A DNA stretch of 64,000 bases from REEB95 sp963810055 (GTDB lineage: Bacteria; Pseudomonadota; Alphaproteobacteria; ATCC43930; CGMCC-115725). Below, one piece after another: positions 15,856 to 24,281 of this stretch (its first letter is position 1; each line of letters starts with the position of its first letter). Where the stretch lies: assembly GCA_963810055.1 (NCBI GenBank), contig CAWEME010000005.1:1-64000 (forward strand). The letters are read 5' to 3'. The translations under genes were made by a program, and so were the position numbers. A model generated the notes under the pieces. That model saw only the letters and a program-made list of their open reading frames with translations, ran no database searches and was not told the DNA's origin.

Positions 15856-17199
15856 TCAAGCCCCGGCTACCGTCATGCCCTCGATCCGCAGCGTCGGCGC
15901 GTCGATGCCGGTCCTGAATTCGAGGTCGCTCGCCGGGCGCAGATTGAGGAACATGTCCTTGAGATTGCCGGCCACCGTCACCTCATGCACCGGATAGGAG
16001 AGCGCGCCGCGCTCGATCCAGAAGCCGGTGGCGCCACGGCTGTAATCGCCGGTGATGCCGTTGACGCCCATGCCCATCAGTTCGGTGACATAGAAGCCGC
16101 TTTCGATCTCGGCGATGAGTTCCTGGGCCGTCACCACGCCGGGGGCGAGATAGAGATTGAACGGGCCCGGGCTGGGCGGCCCCGACGGGCCGCGATGCGC
16201 GTGGCCGGTGGTCTTGAGTTTCAACTGGCGCGAAGAGGCCGAATCCAGCAGCCAGGTCAACAGCACGCCGTCCTTGACCATCTCGCGCTTGCGGTTGGCC
16301 ACGCCCTCGGCGTCGAACGGCACCGAACGGTGGCCGCGCTTGATATGCGGATCGTCGATCACGGTGACGCCTTCAGGCAAAATGCGTTGGCCGAGCTTGT
16401 CCTTCAGGAAGCTGGTGCCGCGCGCGATGGCCGAGCCGTTGATGGCGCCGGACAGATGCCGCAGCAGCGAGCCCGAAACCCGCGGATCGTAGACCACCGG
16501 CACCTTCGCGGTCGCAACTTTACGCGCCTTGAGCCGCGCCACCGCGCGCTCGCCCGCCCGCCGGCCGATATCCTCCGGGCGCTTCAAATCGGCGGCGAAA
16601 ACGGCGGAATCCCAATCGTCGTCGCGTTCCATGTTGGCGCCTTCGCCCGCCAGCACCGCGACGGCGATGCTGTGGCCGGTGCCGGTGAATTTTCCGCTGA
16701 AGCCGTTGGAGGCGACGATCGCCATCTCGGCGCGCGTCCAGCCGGCCTGCGCGCCTTCCGAATTGGAAACGCCGGCGACCGCGCGGGCGGCGTCCTCGGC
16801 CTCGGCCGCGCGGCGCACCAGGATTTCGGGCGCAGGCTCGACCGGGTCGACCATGTCGAGCGCGGGAAATTCGCGGGCCAGCTCGGCCGGATCGGCTAGG
16901 CCGCAATAGGGATCCTCGGGCACGGCCTTGGCCATCTCGATGGCGCGCGGAATCAGATCGCGCTCGTGCTTGGCGGCACGGTCGTTGGAGGAGACGATGG
17001 CCTGGCGCTTGCCGATGATGACGCGCAAGCCCAGATCGAAGCCCTCGGCGCGTTCGAGCTTTTCGATCTGGCCCAAACGCTGGCTGTGCGACAGCGCGAT
17101 GCCGTCGATCAGCACGGCGTCGGCCTGATCGGCGCCGGCGCGCTTGGCGCGGCTGACGAGGTCGCCCAGGAATGAGAGGGCATCGGGGGATTTGGGCAT
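15856..17199 (-). CDS. pmbA: TldE/PmbA metalloprotease subunit
   Basis: This 447-residue non-metal-binding partner of TldD forms a heterodimeric protease that matures peptide antibiotics and degrades unfolded peptides in known systems. TldE-type features are QRLGQIEKLERAEGFDLGLRV at the N-terminus, VYDPRVSGSLLRHLSGAINGSAI, and the C-terminal YSRGATGFWIERG and YPVHEVTVAGNL. There is no HExxxH, as expected for this subunit. Its partner tldD lies about 7 kb away on the same strand rather than adjacent. A palindromic repeat follows the stop. Confidence 0.93.
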   Translation of the reverse strand: MPKSPDALSFLGDLVSRAKRAGADQADAVLIDGIALSHSQRLGQIEKLERAEGFDLGLRVIIGKRQAIVSSNDRAAKHERDLIPRAIEMAKAVPEDPYCGLADPAELAREFPALDMVDPVEPAPEILVRRAAEAEDAARAVAGVSNSEGAQAGWTRAEMAIVASNGFSGKFTGTGHSIAVAVLAGEGANMERDDDWDSAVFAADLKRPEDIGRRAGERAVARLKARKVATAKVPVVYDPRVSGSLLRHLSGAINGSAIARGTSFLKDKLGQRILPEGVTVIDDPHIKRGHRSVPFDAEGVANRKREMVKDGVLLTWLLDSASSRQLKLKTTGHAHRGPSGPPSPGPFNLYLAPGVVTAQELIAEIESGFYVTELMGMGVNGITGDYSRGATGFWIERGALSYPVHEVTVAGNLKDMFLNLRPASDLEFRTGIDAPTLRIEGMTVAGA

Positions 17200-17225
17200 G
17201 TGATCCGGAATGAATAAGGCGGCGG

Positions 17226-17245
17226 GACCCCCATCATATGGGGTC
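17226..17245. terminator. Short inverted repeat between the methyltransferase gene and pmbA
   Basis: GACCCCCA at 17226-17233 pairs with TGGGGTC at 17239-17245, giving a seven-pair stem with one bulge and a five-base loop. It lies just 3' of the minus-strand methyltransferase gene and 5' of pmbA. No T-run follows, so a terminator role is only a guess. Confidence 0.3.
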
Positions 17246-17265
17246 GGATGCGTTTCCTTCCAGCC

Positions 17266-17919
17266 TCAATCGGGCAGCAGGCGCAAGACCAAGGTGTCGC
17301 GGCTGGTCTTGTCCTCGAGTTCCAGGGAGGTCGGCACGTCGTAATGGGCGATGGGTTCGAGTCCGCTTTTGGGCAGATAGGCCCTTCCCGGATCGCCCAG
17401 CAGCACCAGCGCGCCGTTCTTCGCCAGCAGCCGCAGCCAGGGAATGAGCCGCTCGGCCAAGGGACGCTCGTAGCACATGTCGCCCGCCAGAACGGCCTGC
17501 CAGTCTCCGGGTGCGCGCGCCAGCAGATCGGCGGTCTCGATGGAAAGCGTTACGCCGTTAAGTGCCGCATTCATTTCGATCGCCCGGCAGGCGAAAGCAT
17601 CGGGCTCGGCGGATGTCACGCGCCCCCCGGCGCGCGCGGCGGCGATCGCCACCAGCCCGCATCCGGCGCCGATATCGAGCACGGTTTTGCCATCCACCGC
17701 TTCGGGATGGTCGAGGATGTAACGCGCCAGCGCCTGGCCGCCCGGCCAGGCGAAGGCCCAATAGGGCGGCGGCAATTGCGCTTTCTCCAGCGCCGCTTCG
17801 GTCGCCTGCCACAAGGGCGTGACCTCGGTGGCGAGGTAAAGCCTGATCTCGGGGCATAAGGGCGGCGACGCCACCGCCGTGTTGGCGCGAATGAAGGATT
17901 CGTAATCGCTAAAGGACAT
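17266..17919 (-). CDS. Class I SAM methyltransferase, probable ETF beta-subunit lysine methyltransferase
   Basis: This 217-residue methyltransferase has the SAM loop LDIGAGCGLVAIAAARAGG near residue 80. The GDPGRAYLP motif near residue 185 and the N-terminal IRANTAV...LYLATEVTPLWQATE are typical of the METTL20-like (ETFB-KMT) group, which trimethylates electron transfer flavoprotein near its recognition loop. It overlaps ubiA by 11 bases, so the two are cotranscribed, and ETF delivers electrons to ubiquinone, a plausible functional link. The substrate remains inferred; other lysine or small-molecule methyltransferase roles are possible. Confidence 0.72.
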   Translation of the reverse strand: MSFSDYESFIRANTAVASPPLCPEIRLYLATEVTPLWQATEAALEKAQLPPPYWAFAWPGGQALARYILDHPEAVDGKTVLDIGAGCGLVAIAAARAGGRVTSAEPDAFACRAIEMNAALNGVTLSIETADLLARAPGDWQAVLAGDMCYERPLAERLIPWLRLLAKNGALVLLGDPGRAYLPKSGLEPIAHYDVPTSLELEDKTSRDTLVLRLLPD

Positions 17920-18802
17920 GCGCGGCGGTAATGCCCGCCAGCAGCAGCCAGCCCACCGCGCGGTTCGACTTGAACTTGGCCAGGCAATCGCCGCTGTCGT
18001 CGAGCGAAACCGCGCCCGCCTGCCAGGCCATCTGCGCCGTGGCCAAGGCCAAGCCGAGCCAGAACCAGAAACCCAAGCCCGCGGCCAAACCCGCGCCCGC
18101 CCACAACGCCGCCGCCGCGGCGTAGAACACGAACAGGTAAGGCCGCGTGTTCTGCCCCAGCGCCAAAGCCGACGACTTCACGCCGATCAGCGCGTCGTCC
18201 TCCTTGTCCTGGTGCGCGTAGATGGTGTCGTAGCCGAGGGTCCAGGCGATGCCGCCGGCATAGAGCAGGTAGGACGGCCAGCCGAGCGCGCCGCAAGCCG
18301 CGGCATAACCCATCAGCGCGCCCCAGTTGAAATTCAAGCCCAGGAAAAATTGCGGCCAATAAGTGATCCGTTTCATGAAAGGATAAGTCGCGATCAGCAG
18401 CAGCACGGCGAAGCCCAGATCGATCGCCAGCCGGTTGAGGCAAACCAGCACCAACGCGCCCACCGCCAGCTCGCCGGCCATGAACAGCGCCGCCTGGCGG
18501 ACCGAAACCCGGCCGCTCGGGATCGGCCGGCCGCGGGTGCGCTCGACGGCCTTGTCGAAATCACGGTCGGCGATGTCGTTGAAGGTGCAGCCGGCGCCGC
18601 GCATGGCGACCGCGCCGACGGCGAACAGGGCGATGAGTTTCCAATCCGGCCAGCCCGGCGCGGCCAGGGCAATCCCCCACCAGCCGGGAAACAGCAGCAG
18701 CCAGGTGCCGATCGGCCGGTCGAGCCGCGCCAGCCGCAGATAGGGCCGCCAAGGCGCCGGCGCCAGCCGGTCGACCCAATCGCCGCTCGGGATGTCGGTC
18801 AT
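17909..18802 (-). CDS. ubiA: 4-hydroxybenzoate polyprenyltransferase UbiA
   Basis: This 297-residue integral-membrane prenyltransferase attaches the polyprenyl tail to 4-hydroxybenzoate in ubiquinone synthesis. The first Asp-rich motif is NDIADRDFD near residue 76 and the second is DTIYAHQDKEDD near residue 190. Both bind the Mg2+-diphosphate. About eight hydrophobic helices are visible. The NDIADRDFD...RPIPSGRVS pattern separates it from heme o synthase (ctaB, also in this window). It is divergent from rsmE with a 56-base spacer. Confidence 0.96.
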   Translation of the reverse strand: MTDIPSGDWVDRLAPAPWRPYLRLARLDRPIGTWLLLFPGWWGIALAAPGWPDWKLIALFAVGAVAMRGAGCTFNDIADRDFDKAVERTRGRPIPSGRVSVRQAALFMAGELAVGALVLVCLNRLAIDLGFAVLLLIATYPFMKRITYWPQFFLGLNFNWGALMGYAAACGALGWPSYLLYAGGIAWTLGYDTIYAHQDKEDDALIGVKSSALALGQNTRPYLFVFYAAAAALWAGAGLAAGLGFWFWLGLALATAQMAWQAGAVSLDDSGDCLAKFKSNRAVGWLLLAGITAAHVL

Positions 18803-18858
18803 GCCGGGCCATCTTGCCCTTGCTTCTGCCGCGGCGGAAGTGTGGCAATATCCCGCTT

Positions 18859-19623
18859 ATGGCTTATTTGCCGGTCACCCGCCTTTATGTCGAGGCCAGC
18901 CTGGGCGAAGGCGGCTCGCTCGGCCTTTCGCCGCCGCAGGCGCATTATCTGAAATCGGTGCTGCGCCTGAACAAGGGCGACGAGATCGCCCTGTTCAACG
19001 GCCGCGACGGCGAATACGGCGCGCGGATATCCGGGCAAGGCCGCGGCTGGTGCTCGCTCGACATCCTGGCCCAGCGCAAGAAGCAGCGCGACGAAGGCGA
19101 TCTGTGGCTGGTGTTCGCGCCGATCAAGCACGCGCGGCTCGATTTCCTGGCCGAGAAGGCGACCGAGCTGGGCGTCAGCGAGCTCCGTCCGGTGATGACC
19201 GCGCGCACCGCGGTGGCGCGCGTCAATACCGGGCGGCTCAAGGCCAACGCCATCGAAGCCGCCGAACAGAGCGAGCGTTTGACCGTGCCAACGGTGTTCG
19301 AGCCGGTCAAGCTCGCCGAGCTGCTCAAATCCTGGCCGTCTGGGCGCAAGCTCATCCTGTGCGACGAAAGCGGTACGGCCCCGCCCTTGGCCCAAGCCCT
19401 GAAGGGCCAAGGATTGAACGGGCCAAGCCCCGCGCCTTGCGCAATCCTGACCGGCCCGGAAGGCGGCTTCGCCGATTACGAACTTGACGATCTGCGCAAA
19501 CTCCCCTTTGTATGCCCGGCCGGCCTGGGGCCGCGGGTGCTGCGCGCCGACACGGCGGCGCTGGGATCGCTGGCGGCGTTCCAGGCGCTGGTGGGGGATT
19601 GGTCCCGGGATCGTCCGCGCTAG
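18859..19623 (+). CDS. rsmE: 16S rRNA (uracil1498-N3)-methyltransferase RsmE
   Basis: This 254-residue SPOUT-class methyltransferase modifies U1498. The N-terminal PUA-like domain (RLYVEASL...YLKSVLRL) precedes the SPOUT knot, with EKATELGVSEL, AAEQSER, LTGPEGGF and the C-terminal GPRVLRADTAAL. I chose the ATG at 18859 over an upstream in-frame codon because the product then begins MAYLPVTRLYVE, the normal family N-terminus. It is followed 48 bases later by gshA on the same strand, a common alphaproteobacterial pairing. Confidence 0.95.
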   Translation: MAYLPVTRLYVEASLGEGGSLGLSPPQAHYLKSVLRLNKGDEIALFNGRDGEYGARISGQGRGWCSLDILAQRKKQRDEGDLWLVFAPIKHARLDFLAEKATELGVSELRPVMTARTAVARVNTGRLKANAIEAAEQSERLTVPTVFEPVKLAELLKSWPSGRKLILCDESGTAPPLAQALKGQGLNGPSPAPCAILTGPEGGFADYELDDLRKLPFVCPAGLGPRVLRADTAALGSLAAFQALVGDWSRDRPR

Positions 19624-19671
19624 GTTCTTCTTGTCGCTCCGTTTTCACGCAACGGGAACAGAATCGCAGTC

Positions 19672-21036
19672 ATGTCGGCTCCTTCGCATTCCGGCGGCGC
19701 GCCGCTCACCAACAAGCGCCAGCTGATCGAATTCCTGGCTTCGGGCTGCAAGCCGCGCGCGGACTGGCGCATCGGCACCGAGCACGAGAAATTCGTCTTC
19801 CGCCGCAAGGATCTGCGGCGCCCGCCTTATGACGGCCCCGACGGCATCCTGGCGCTGCTGCAAGGGCTGAAACGCTTCGGCTGGGAAGGCGTGTTCGACG
19901 CCGACAAGCTGGTCGGGCTCTCCCAGAAAGACGCCGGCATCTCGCTCGAGCCCGGCGGCCAGTTCGAGCTGTCGGGCGCGCCCTTGAAGACCCTGCACGA
20001 AACCTGCGCCGAGCTGCACCAGCATCTGCGCCAGGTGCGCGAGGTCGCCGACGAGCTCGATCTCGGCCTGCTCGGCATGGGCTTCGATCCGCAATGGCGG
20101 CGCGAGGACGTGCCGTGGATGCCGAAGCGGCGTTACGCCATCATGCGCGACTACATGCCGAAGAAGGGCAAGCTCGGCCTCGACATGATGCTGCGCACCT
20201 GCACCGTGCAGGTGAATCTCGATTTCGCTTCCGAGGCCGACATGGTGGCGAAGTTCCGCGTCGGGCTGGCGTTGCAGCCGATCGCGGTCGCGCTCTTCGC
20301 CATGTCGCCCTTCACCGAGGGCAAGCCCAACGGCTTCCTGAGCTACCGCAGCCAGATCTGGACCGACACCGATCCCGACCGTTGCGGCATCCTGCCCTTC
20401 GTGTTCGATCCCGGCATGGGCTTCGAGCGTTACGTCGACTACGCGCTCGACATGCCGATGTATTTCGTCTACCGCGACGGCGCTTACATCGACGTCGCCG
20501 GGCAAAGCTTCCGCGACTTCATGAAGGGCCGGCTGCCGGGAATGCCGGGCGCCATTCCGGTGATGAGCGACTGGACGGATCACCTGACCACGGCTTTTCC
20601 CGAAGTCCGCCTGAAGCAGTACCTGGAGATGCGCGGCGCCGATGGCGGCCCGTGGCGGCGGCTGTGCGCGCTGCCGGCTTTCTGGGTCGGATTGCTCTAC
20701 GACCAGGGAGCGCTCGACCAGGCCTTGCAGCTAGTCTCCGATTGGACCCACGAGGATCACGCCGCGCTTCGGCGCGACGTGCCGAAGCAGGGCCTCAAGA
20801 CCAAATTCCGCGGCCGGACCCTGAAGGACTGGGCGCTCGACGTGCTGGACATATCGGCATCGGGTCTGCACGCCCGCGCGCAACTCGACGAGACGCGCGA
20901 CGACGAGAGCATCTTCCTCGACACCCTGTTCGAAATCGTCGCCAACGGCATCACCCCGGCCGAAAGGCTGCTGGAGGAATACCACGGCCGCTGGGGCGGC
21001 AAGATCGCGCCGCTCTACGAGGAACACGCCTACTGA
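19672..21036 (+). CDS. gshA: Glutamate-cysteine ligase, plant/alphaproteobacterial type
   Basis: This 454-residue first enzyme of glutathione synthesis joins glutamate and cysteine. It belongs to the plant-type GCL group rather than the E. coli GshA group. Supporting motifs are IGTEHEKFVF at about residue 37, EPGGQFELSGAP, MLRTCTVQVNLDF, SPFTEGKPNGFLSYRS and DWTDHLTTAFPEVRLK. Length is as expected (about 450). It begins 48 bases after rsmE and is probably cotranscribed with it. The glutathione synthetase gene is not in the window. Confidence 0.95.
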   Translation: MSAPSHSGGAPLTNKRQLIEFLASGCKPRADWRIGTEHEKFVFRRKDLRRPPYDGPDGILALLQGLKRFGWEGVFDADKLVGLSQKDAGISLEPGGQFELSGAPLKTLHETCAELHQHLRQVREVADELDLGLLGMGFDPQWRREDVPWMPKRRYAIMRDYMPKKGKLGLDMMLRTCTVQVNLDFASEADMVAKFRVGLALQPIAVALFAMSPFTEGKPNGFLSYRSQIWTDTDPDRCGILPFVFDPGMGFERYVDYALDMPMYFVYRDGAYIDVAGQSFRDFMKGRLPGMPGAIPVMSDWTDHLTTAFPEVRLKQYLEMRGADGGPWRRLCALPAFWVGLLYDQGALDQALQLVSDWTHEDHAALRRDVPKQGLKTKFRGRTLKDWALDVLDISASGLHARAQLDETRDDESIFLDTLFEIVANGITPAERLLEEYHGRWGGKIAPLYEEHAY

Positions 21037-21049
21037 TCGAAGCGCGGAC

Positions 21050-21544
21050 TCAGCTTTTGGCGGCGCGCTTGGGTTTCGATTGAAAGTCGAGCATCCGCCT
21101 GCGTTCGTTCTGTTTCTCCCGCAAATGCTCCGCCGCGACAAACAGGCCGGCAACCAGCCCGACGGTGTTAGCCACGATGACGAAGTTGTTCATGCCCAAT
21201 CCGGTTCGGGCGTAACTGGTGAAGAGGCCGAAAATCGTGATCGCCGCCACCAGGGCCGTGTTGGAATAAGCGACCATGCGGAAGTCGGCGGCGTTCGTGA
21301 TTTTGTCGCACACCCAAGCGGCCGAAAGGGCGGCAACCAGGCCTTGTATTCCGCTGGCGACCCCTTCCGAGCCGATTCGCGAGAACCAGCCGTTCGTGGA
21401 CATGTCGAATATGGTGTTGCCGCTGAAAAACAGACCCGAGACGACAAACCGGTAGAGGAACGCGAAGATGTGGCCGACCACTTCCCCGGGAACCAAGAAC
21501 AGGAAAGTCAGGATGATCGCGAGCCACGTAAGACGATACTGCAT
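21050..21544 (-). CDS. Hypothetical four-helix membrane protein
   Basis: This 164-residue protein of unknown function has about four hydrophobic segments: residues 5-20, 30-42, 62-80 and 93-140 (possibly two helices), with a short basic C-terminal tail. I do not recognise a family. The ATG at 21544 has a strong purine-rich ribosome-binding site (GAGGGGG) at suitable spacing, which supports translation. It is convergent with gshA (14-base gap) and divergent from the DUF1993 gene. The 190-base divergent spacer shows no further gene. Confidence 0.6.
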   Translation of the reverse strand: MQYRLTWLAIILTFLFLVPGEVVGHIFAFLYRFVVSGLFFSGNTIFDMSTNGWFSRIGSEGVASGIQGLVAALSAAWVCDKITNAADFRMVAYSNTALVAAITIFGLFTSYARTGLGMNNFVIVANTVGLVAGLFVAAEHLREKQNERRRMLDFQSKPKRAAKS

Positions 21545-21735
21545 GAAATCCCCCTCGCCGGCGCCCAGGACGCATGCCTAGCACGGCTGCCGCGTCCCGT
21601 GAACCGCCGCTTTGCCCGCGTCAGCGGAGTTCGGTCGAGCCGTGATCTCCGGCGTCCAACCGGCGCCAGAGACAGCGCGCGAAAATCGAGTTATTGATCT
21701 GGCCGCCGATAAAACAACTTCGTGGGAGAAGCCCG

Positions 21736-22242
21736 ATGCCGCTCGGAATGTATGACGCCTCTGTAACGGTCTTTACGCGGATGCTGACGAACCTGTCCGC
21801 CATGTTGGACAAGGCCGAAGCCCATGCCGAAGCCAAAAAGCTCGATCCCGCTGCCCTGCTGACGGCCAGGCTTTACCCCGACATGTACCCGCTGGCGAGA
21901 CAGGTGCAAGAGGCGACCAAGCATGTCCATTGGGCCTGCGCGCTGTTGGCCGGGCAGGAAATGCCCACGCTTCAAAATACCGAGACCAGCTTCAAGGAAT
22001 TGAAGCAGCGGATAGCGAAGGCGCTGGAATTCGCCCGCGGCTTCAAGCCCGAGCAGATCAACGGCTCGGAAGACAGGAAGCTGGTGATCAAATTCCCGTC
22101 GCGGACGGTGGAAACCAAGGGGCAGCCTTTTCTGCTCGCCATGTCGTTGCCCAATTTCTATTTTCACGTGACGACCGCCTACGCAATTCTCCGGCATAAC
22201 GGCGTCGAAATCGGCAAGCGCGATTTCATCGGCCCGGCCTGA
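21736..22242 (+). CDS. DUF1993 family protein
   Basis: This 168-residue protein matches the DUF1993 pattern: MPLGMYDASVTVFTRML at the start, ARLYPDMYPLARQVQ in the middle, and a C-terminal NFYFHVTTAYAILRHNGVEIGKRDFIG. This resembles the DinB-like four-helix fold with a conserved His near the C-terminus. The biochemical role is unknown. I chose the ATG at 21736 because GGGAGA lies five bases upstream and homology begins there, although the frame is open from 21694. Confidence 0.85.
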   Translation: MPLGMYDASVTVFTRMLTNLSAMLDKAEAHAEAKKLDPAALLTARLYPDMYPLARQVQEATKHVHWACALLAGQEMPTLQNTETSFKELKQRIAKALEFARGFKPEQINGSEDRKLVIKFPSRTVETKGQPFLLAMSLPNFYFHVTTAYAILRHNGVEIGKRDFIGPA

Positions 22243-22302
22243 ACGCGAACGGCCCCCGGCCGTTTCCGGCAGCGGCGTCTCTATAAGCCTGCGTCCCGGT
22301 GT

Positions 22303-24244
22303 TTACTGCGTCGCCGCCGCGTCGCCGCCGAGCGTGGCTTCGCTCCAGGCGGCGGGATCGGCCGAGGCTTTTTCCGGCGTGAGACCCGAGAGCGACATCC
22401 AGCGCGCGCGGAACCAGCTGCGCGCCGAAACCTCGAACCTGACGCGCCGCTTCTCGGGCGGGCCGGAGAGGCCGAAGGCCTGCCAGGGAATCGAGGTCTC
22501 GGCGACGATGCGCGGCTGGTCGGCGCCGAAATAGAGCGTGGTCGCGCCCGGCACCGGCGGGCAGGACGTGCCGTGATGCTCTGCCGGCGCGCCCGCGCAC
22601 AGCATCGGCGCCATCGGCGGATAGTCGCGGGTCTTGCCCTTGGGCGGGATGAAATAGAGCGTGAAGCGCTTCGGCCCGGCTCCGGCGTCGAGGTCGAGCT
22701 CGATCCGGTAGGCCTCGCTCAAGGGAAAGGCCCCGTCATAGGCCAGCACCTCGACGTCGTAATAATCCTGGCCGATGGTGGCCAGATCGATCCCCTGGTC
22801 GCTCCAGGCGAGATAGGCCTCGCCGAAAGGCACGTCGCCCTTTTCCGTCCGCAAGGGCGGCAGCAGCGATGGCGCTTTGGGCCAGTCGGCCAGCGAGGCG
22901 TGATCCGGGTCGATCGCCGCCTTGGGCAACACGATCGCGGCGCGGTCCTGGCGCGGCATGGTCTTGCGCATCTTGATGGATGGCGGGCAAGGCGCGGTTG
23001 GCTTCGCCCAGCGCCGCGGTCAGTTCCTCGTAAGGCCGGTCCTCGATGTCGACCAGGCCGAAATTGTAATCCTCGCTGTCCTGCCGCCCGCCCACCGGAT
23101 AGTCGTAATACTGGAACCAGTGCAGCCCCAGCACCTCGGGGATGGCGGCGAAATTCCTGGCGGCGGCCGATGCGCCGGATGCCCGCTCGGCTTGCGTGTC
23201 CACCGTCATGAGATGGCCGTTGTTGCGGTTGCCGGTGCGGTTCTGATGCGCGGCATAGAACCATTCCGAGATCAGCACCGGCTTCCCGCCGGTCAGTGCG
23301 CGCAAGCCGTCGAAGTAATAAGGCGCGACCCAGCCCTCGGGGCTGTCGACGTTGTAATTGGTGGAGATCGCGTCGACATAAGGCGCCTCGGCGCGGATCG
23401 CCGCCGGGTCGTAATAGATGGGGAGGCGGTCGCCGAAATAGAGCGCGCCGGGATCGGCCTGGTGGATGGCGTGCGCCGAGAGCGCGTAATAATGCTCGGC
23501 GACGATATGCGTCCACAGCGCGATGAATTTCGCGCCCTGGCCGCCGGGCCTGAGCTTGGCCGTCGCTTGGCTCGCCAGCAGACCGTTCCAGGAATGGGCC
23601 TCGGCCGGCGGCACGAAATCCTCGGCAAATCTCCGCCAATCCTCGTGGTAATATTCCTCGAGAGTCCTCACCAGACGCCGCTTGGTGTAATTATCCGCGG
23701 GCTTGCGGGAATAGAAGGTGAAAAGCGCGCCGTCCCACCACCCCACCTCGTTGTCGGAGAAATACCCGATGCGGTAGGGGTTGGCGCGGTAAGGCGCGGT
23801 CAATTCGCGCGCCTTGTCGTCCATGATCTTGCCCATGTCCGGCCGGAACGGGTCGAACCAGTGGAATTTGGCGTTGCGCCCCAATTCGAGATTGATGACT
23901 CCGGGCATTCTCAACTGCTGCGGCGGCAGCGACCAGGATCCTGCGGTGTTGAACCCCCATTGCGCCATCCGCGCCCGCGTCTCGCCGATCCACTGGTCGA
24001 GCGAGGCGTCGTAGCGGTGCCAGTCGTAACGCGGCCGGTCGAGCTTGGCGACAGAATAACCGCCATCGAGCACGTTGACGCCGGTCGAAAACAGCTTCGC
24101 GCCGCAGGGGTCGACCAGCCAGGCCTCGCCTTGGAGCTTTTCCACGCGCCAATGCGCGTTGGGCGCGTCGCCCAGGCCGCAGGCCAGTGCGGCAGATGCG
24201 GAACCGAGGAAGATTAAAAGACCGGCCGCAAACGCGCGGCGCAT
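22303..24244 (-). pseudogene. Secreted agarase-like (GH50-related) glycoside hydrolase with C-terminal beta-sandwich domain, one frameshift
   Basis: The protein has a signal peptide (RRAFAAGLLIFLGSASAALA) and a TIM-barrel-like catalytic domain. The candidate acid/base is in GYFSDNEVGWW near residue 180 and the candidate nucleophile in LISEWFYAAHQNR near 340. GLHWFQYYDYPVGGR...YNFGLVDIEDRPYEEL closely resembles the end of GH50 agarases. After EANRALPAI the frame shifts near 22970-22985. The next frame (MRKTMPRQDRAAIVLPKAA) encodes about 220 residues resembling a DOMON/CBM9-type carbohydrate-binding sandwich. Length is 1942 bases (1 modulo 3), which fits one inserted base. The two parts could be separate genes, but the catalytic frame runs on as Arg-rich shadow sequence. 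The polysaccharide substrate is unknown. Confidence 0.65.
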
Positions 24245-24246
24245 CA

Positions 24247-24270
24247 CGCGTAGCACCTGACGTGCGAAGC
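24247..24270. repeat. Palindromic repeat, copy 2, between tldD and the glycoside hydrolase gene
   Basis: CGCGTAGCACCTGACGTGCGAAGC matches the element at 15784-15807 in 22 of 24 positions; both differences are T to C in the loop region between the GCAC and GTGC arms. It lies 11 bases beyond the tldD stop and just upstream of the hydrolase ATG at 24244, where a ribosome-binding site would be expected. Confidence 0.8.
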
Positions 24271-24281
24271 GAACCTTAAAC

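Noticed and set aside
21545..21735. Promoter with TTGATC and GATAAA boxes upstream of the DUF1993 gene
   Set aside because: The two hexamers are only about nine bases apart, too close for a sigma-70 promoter.
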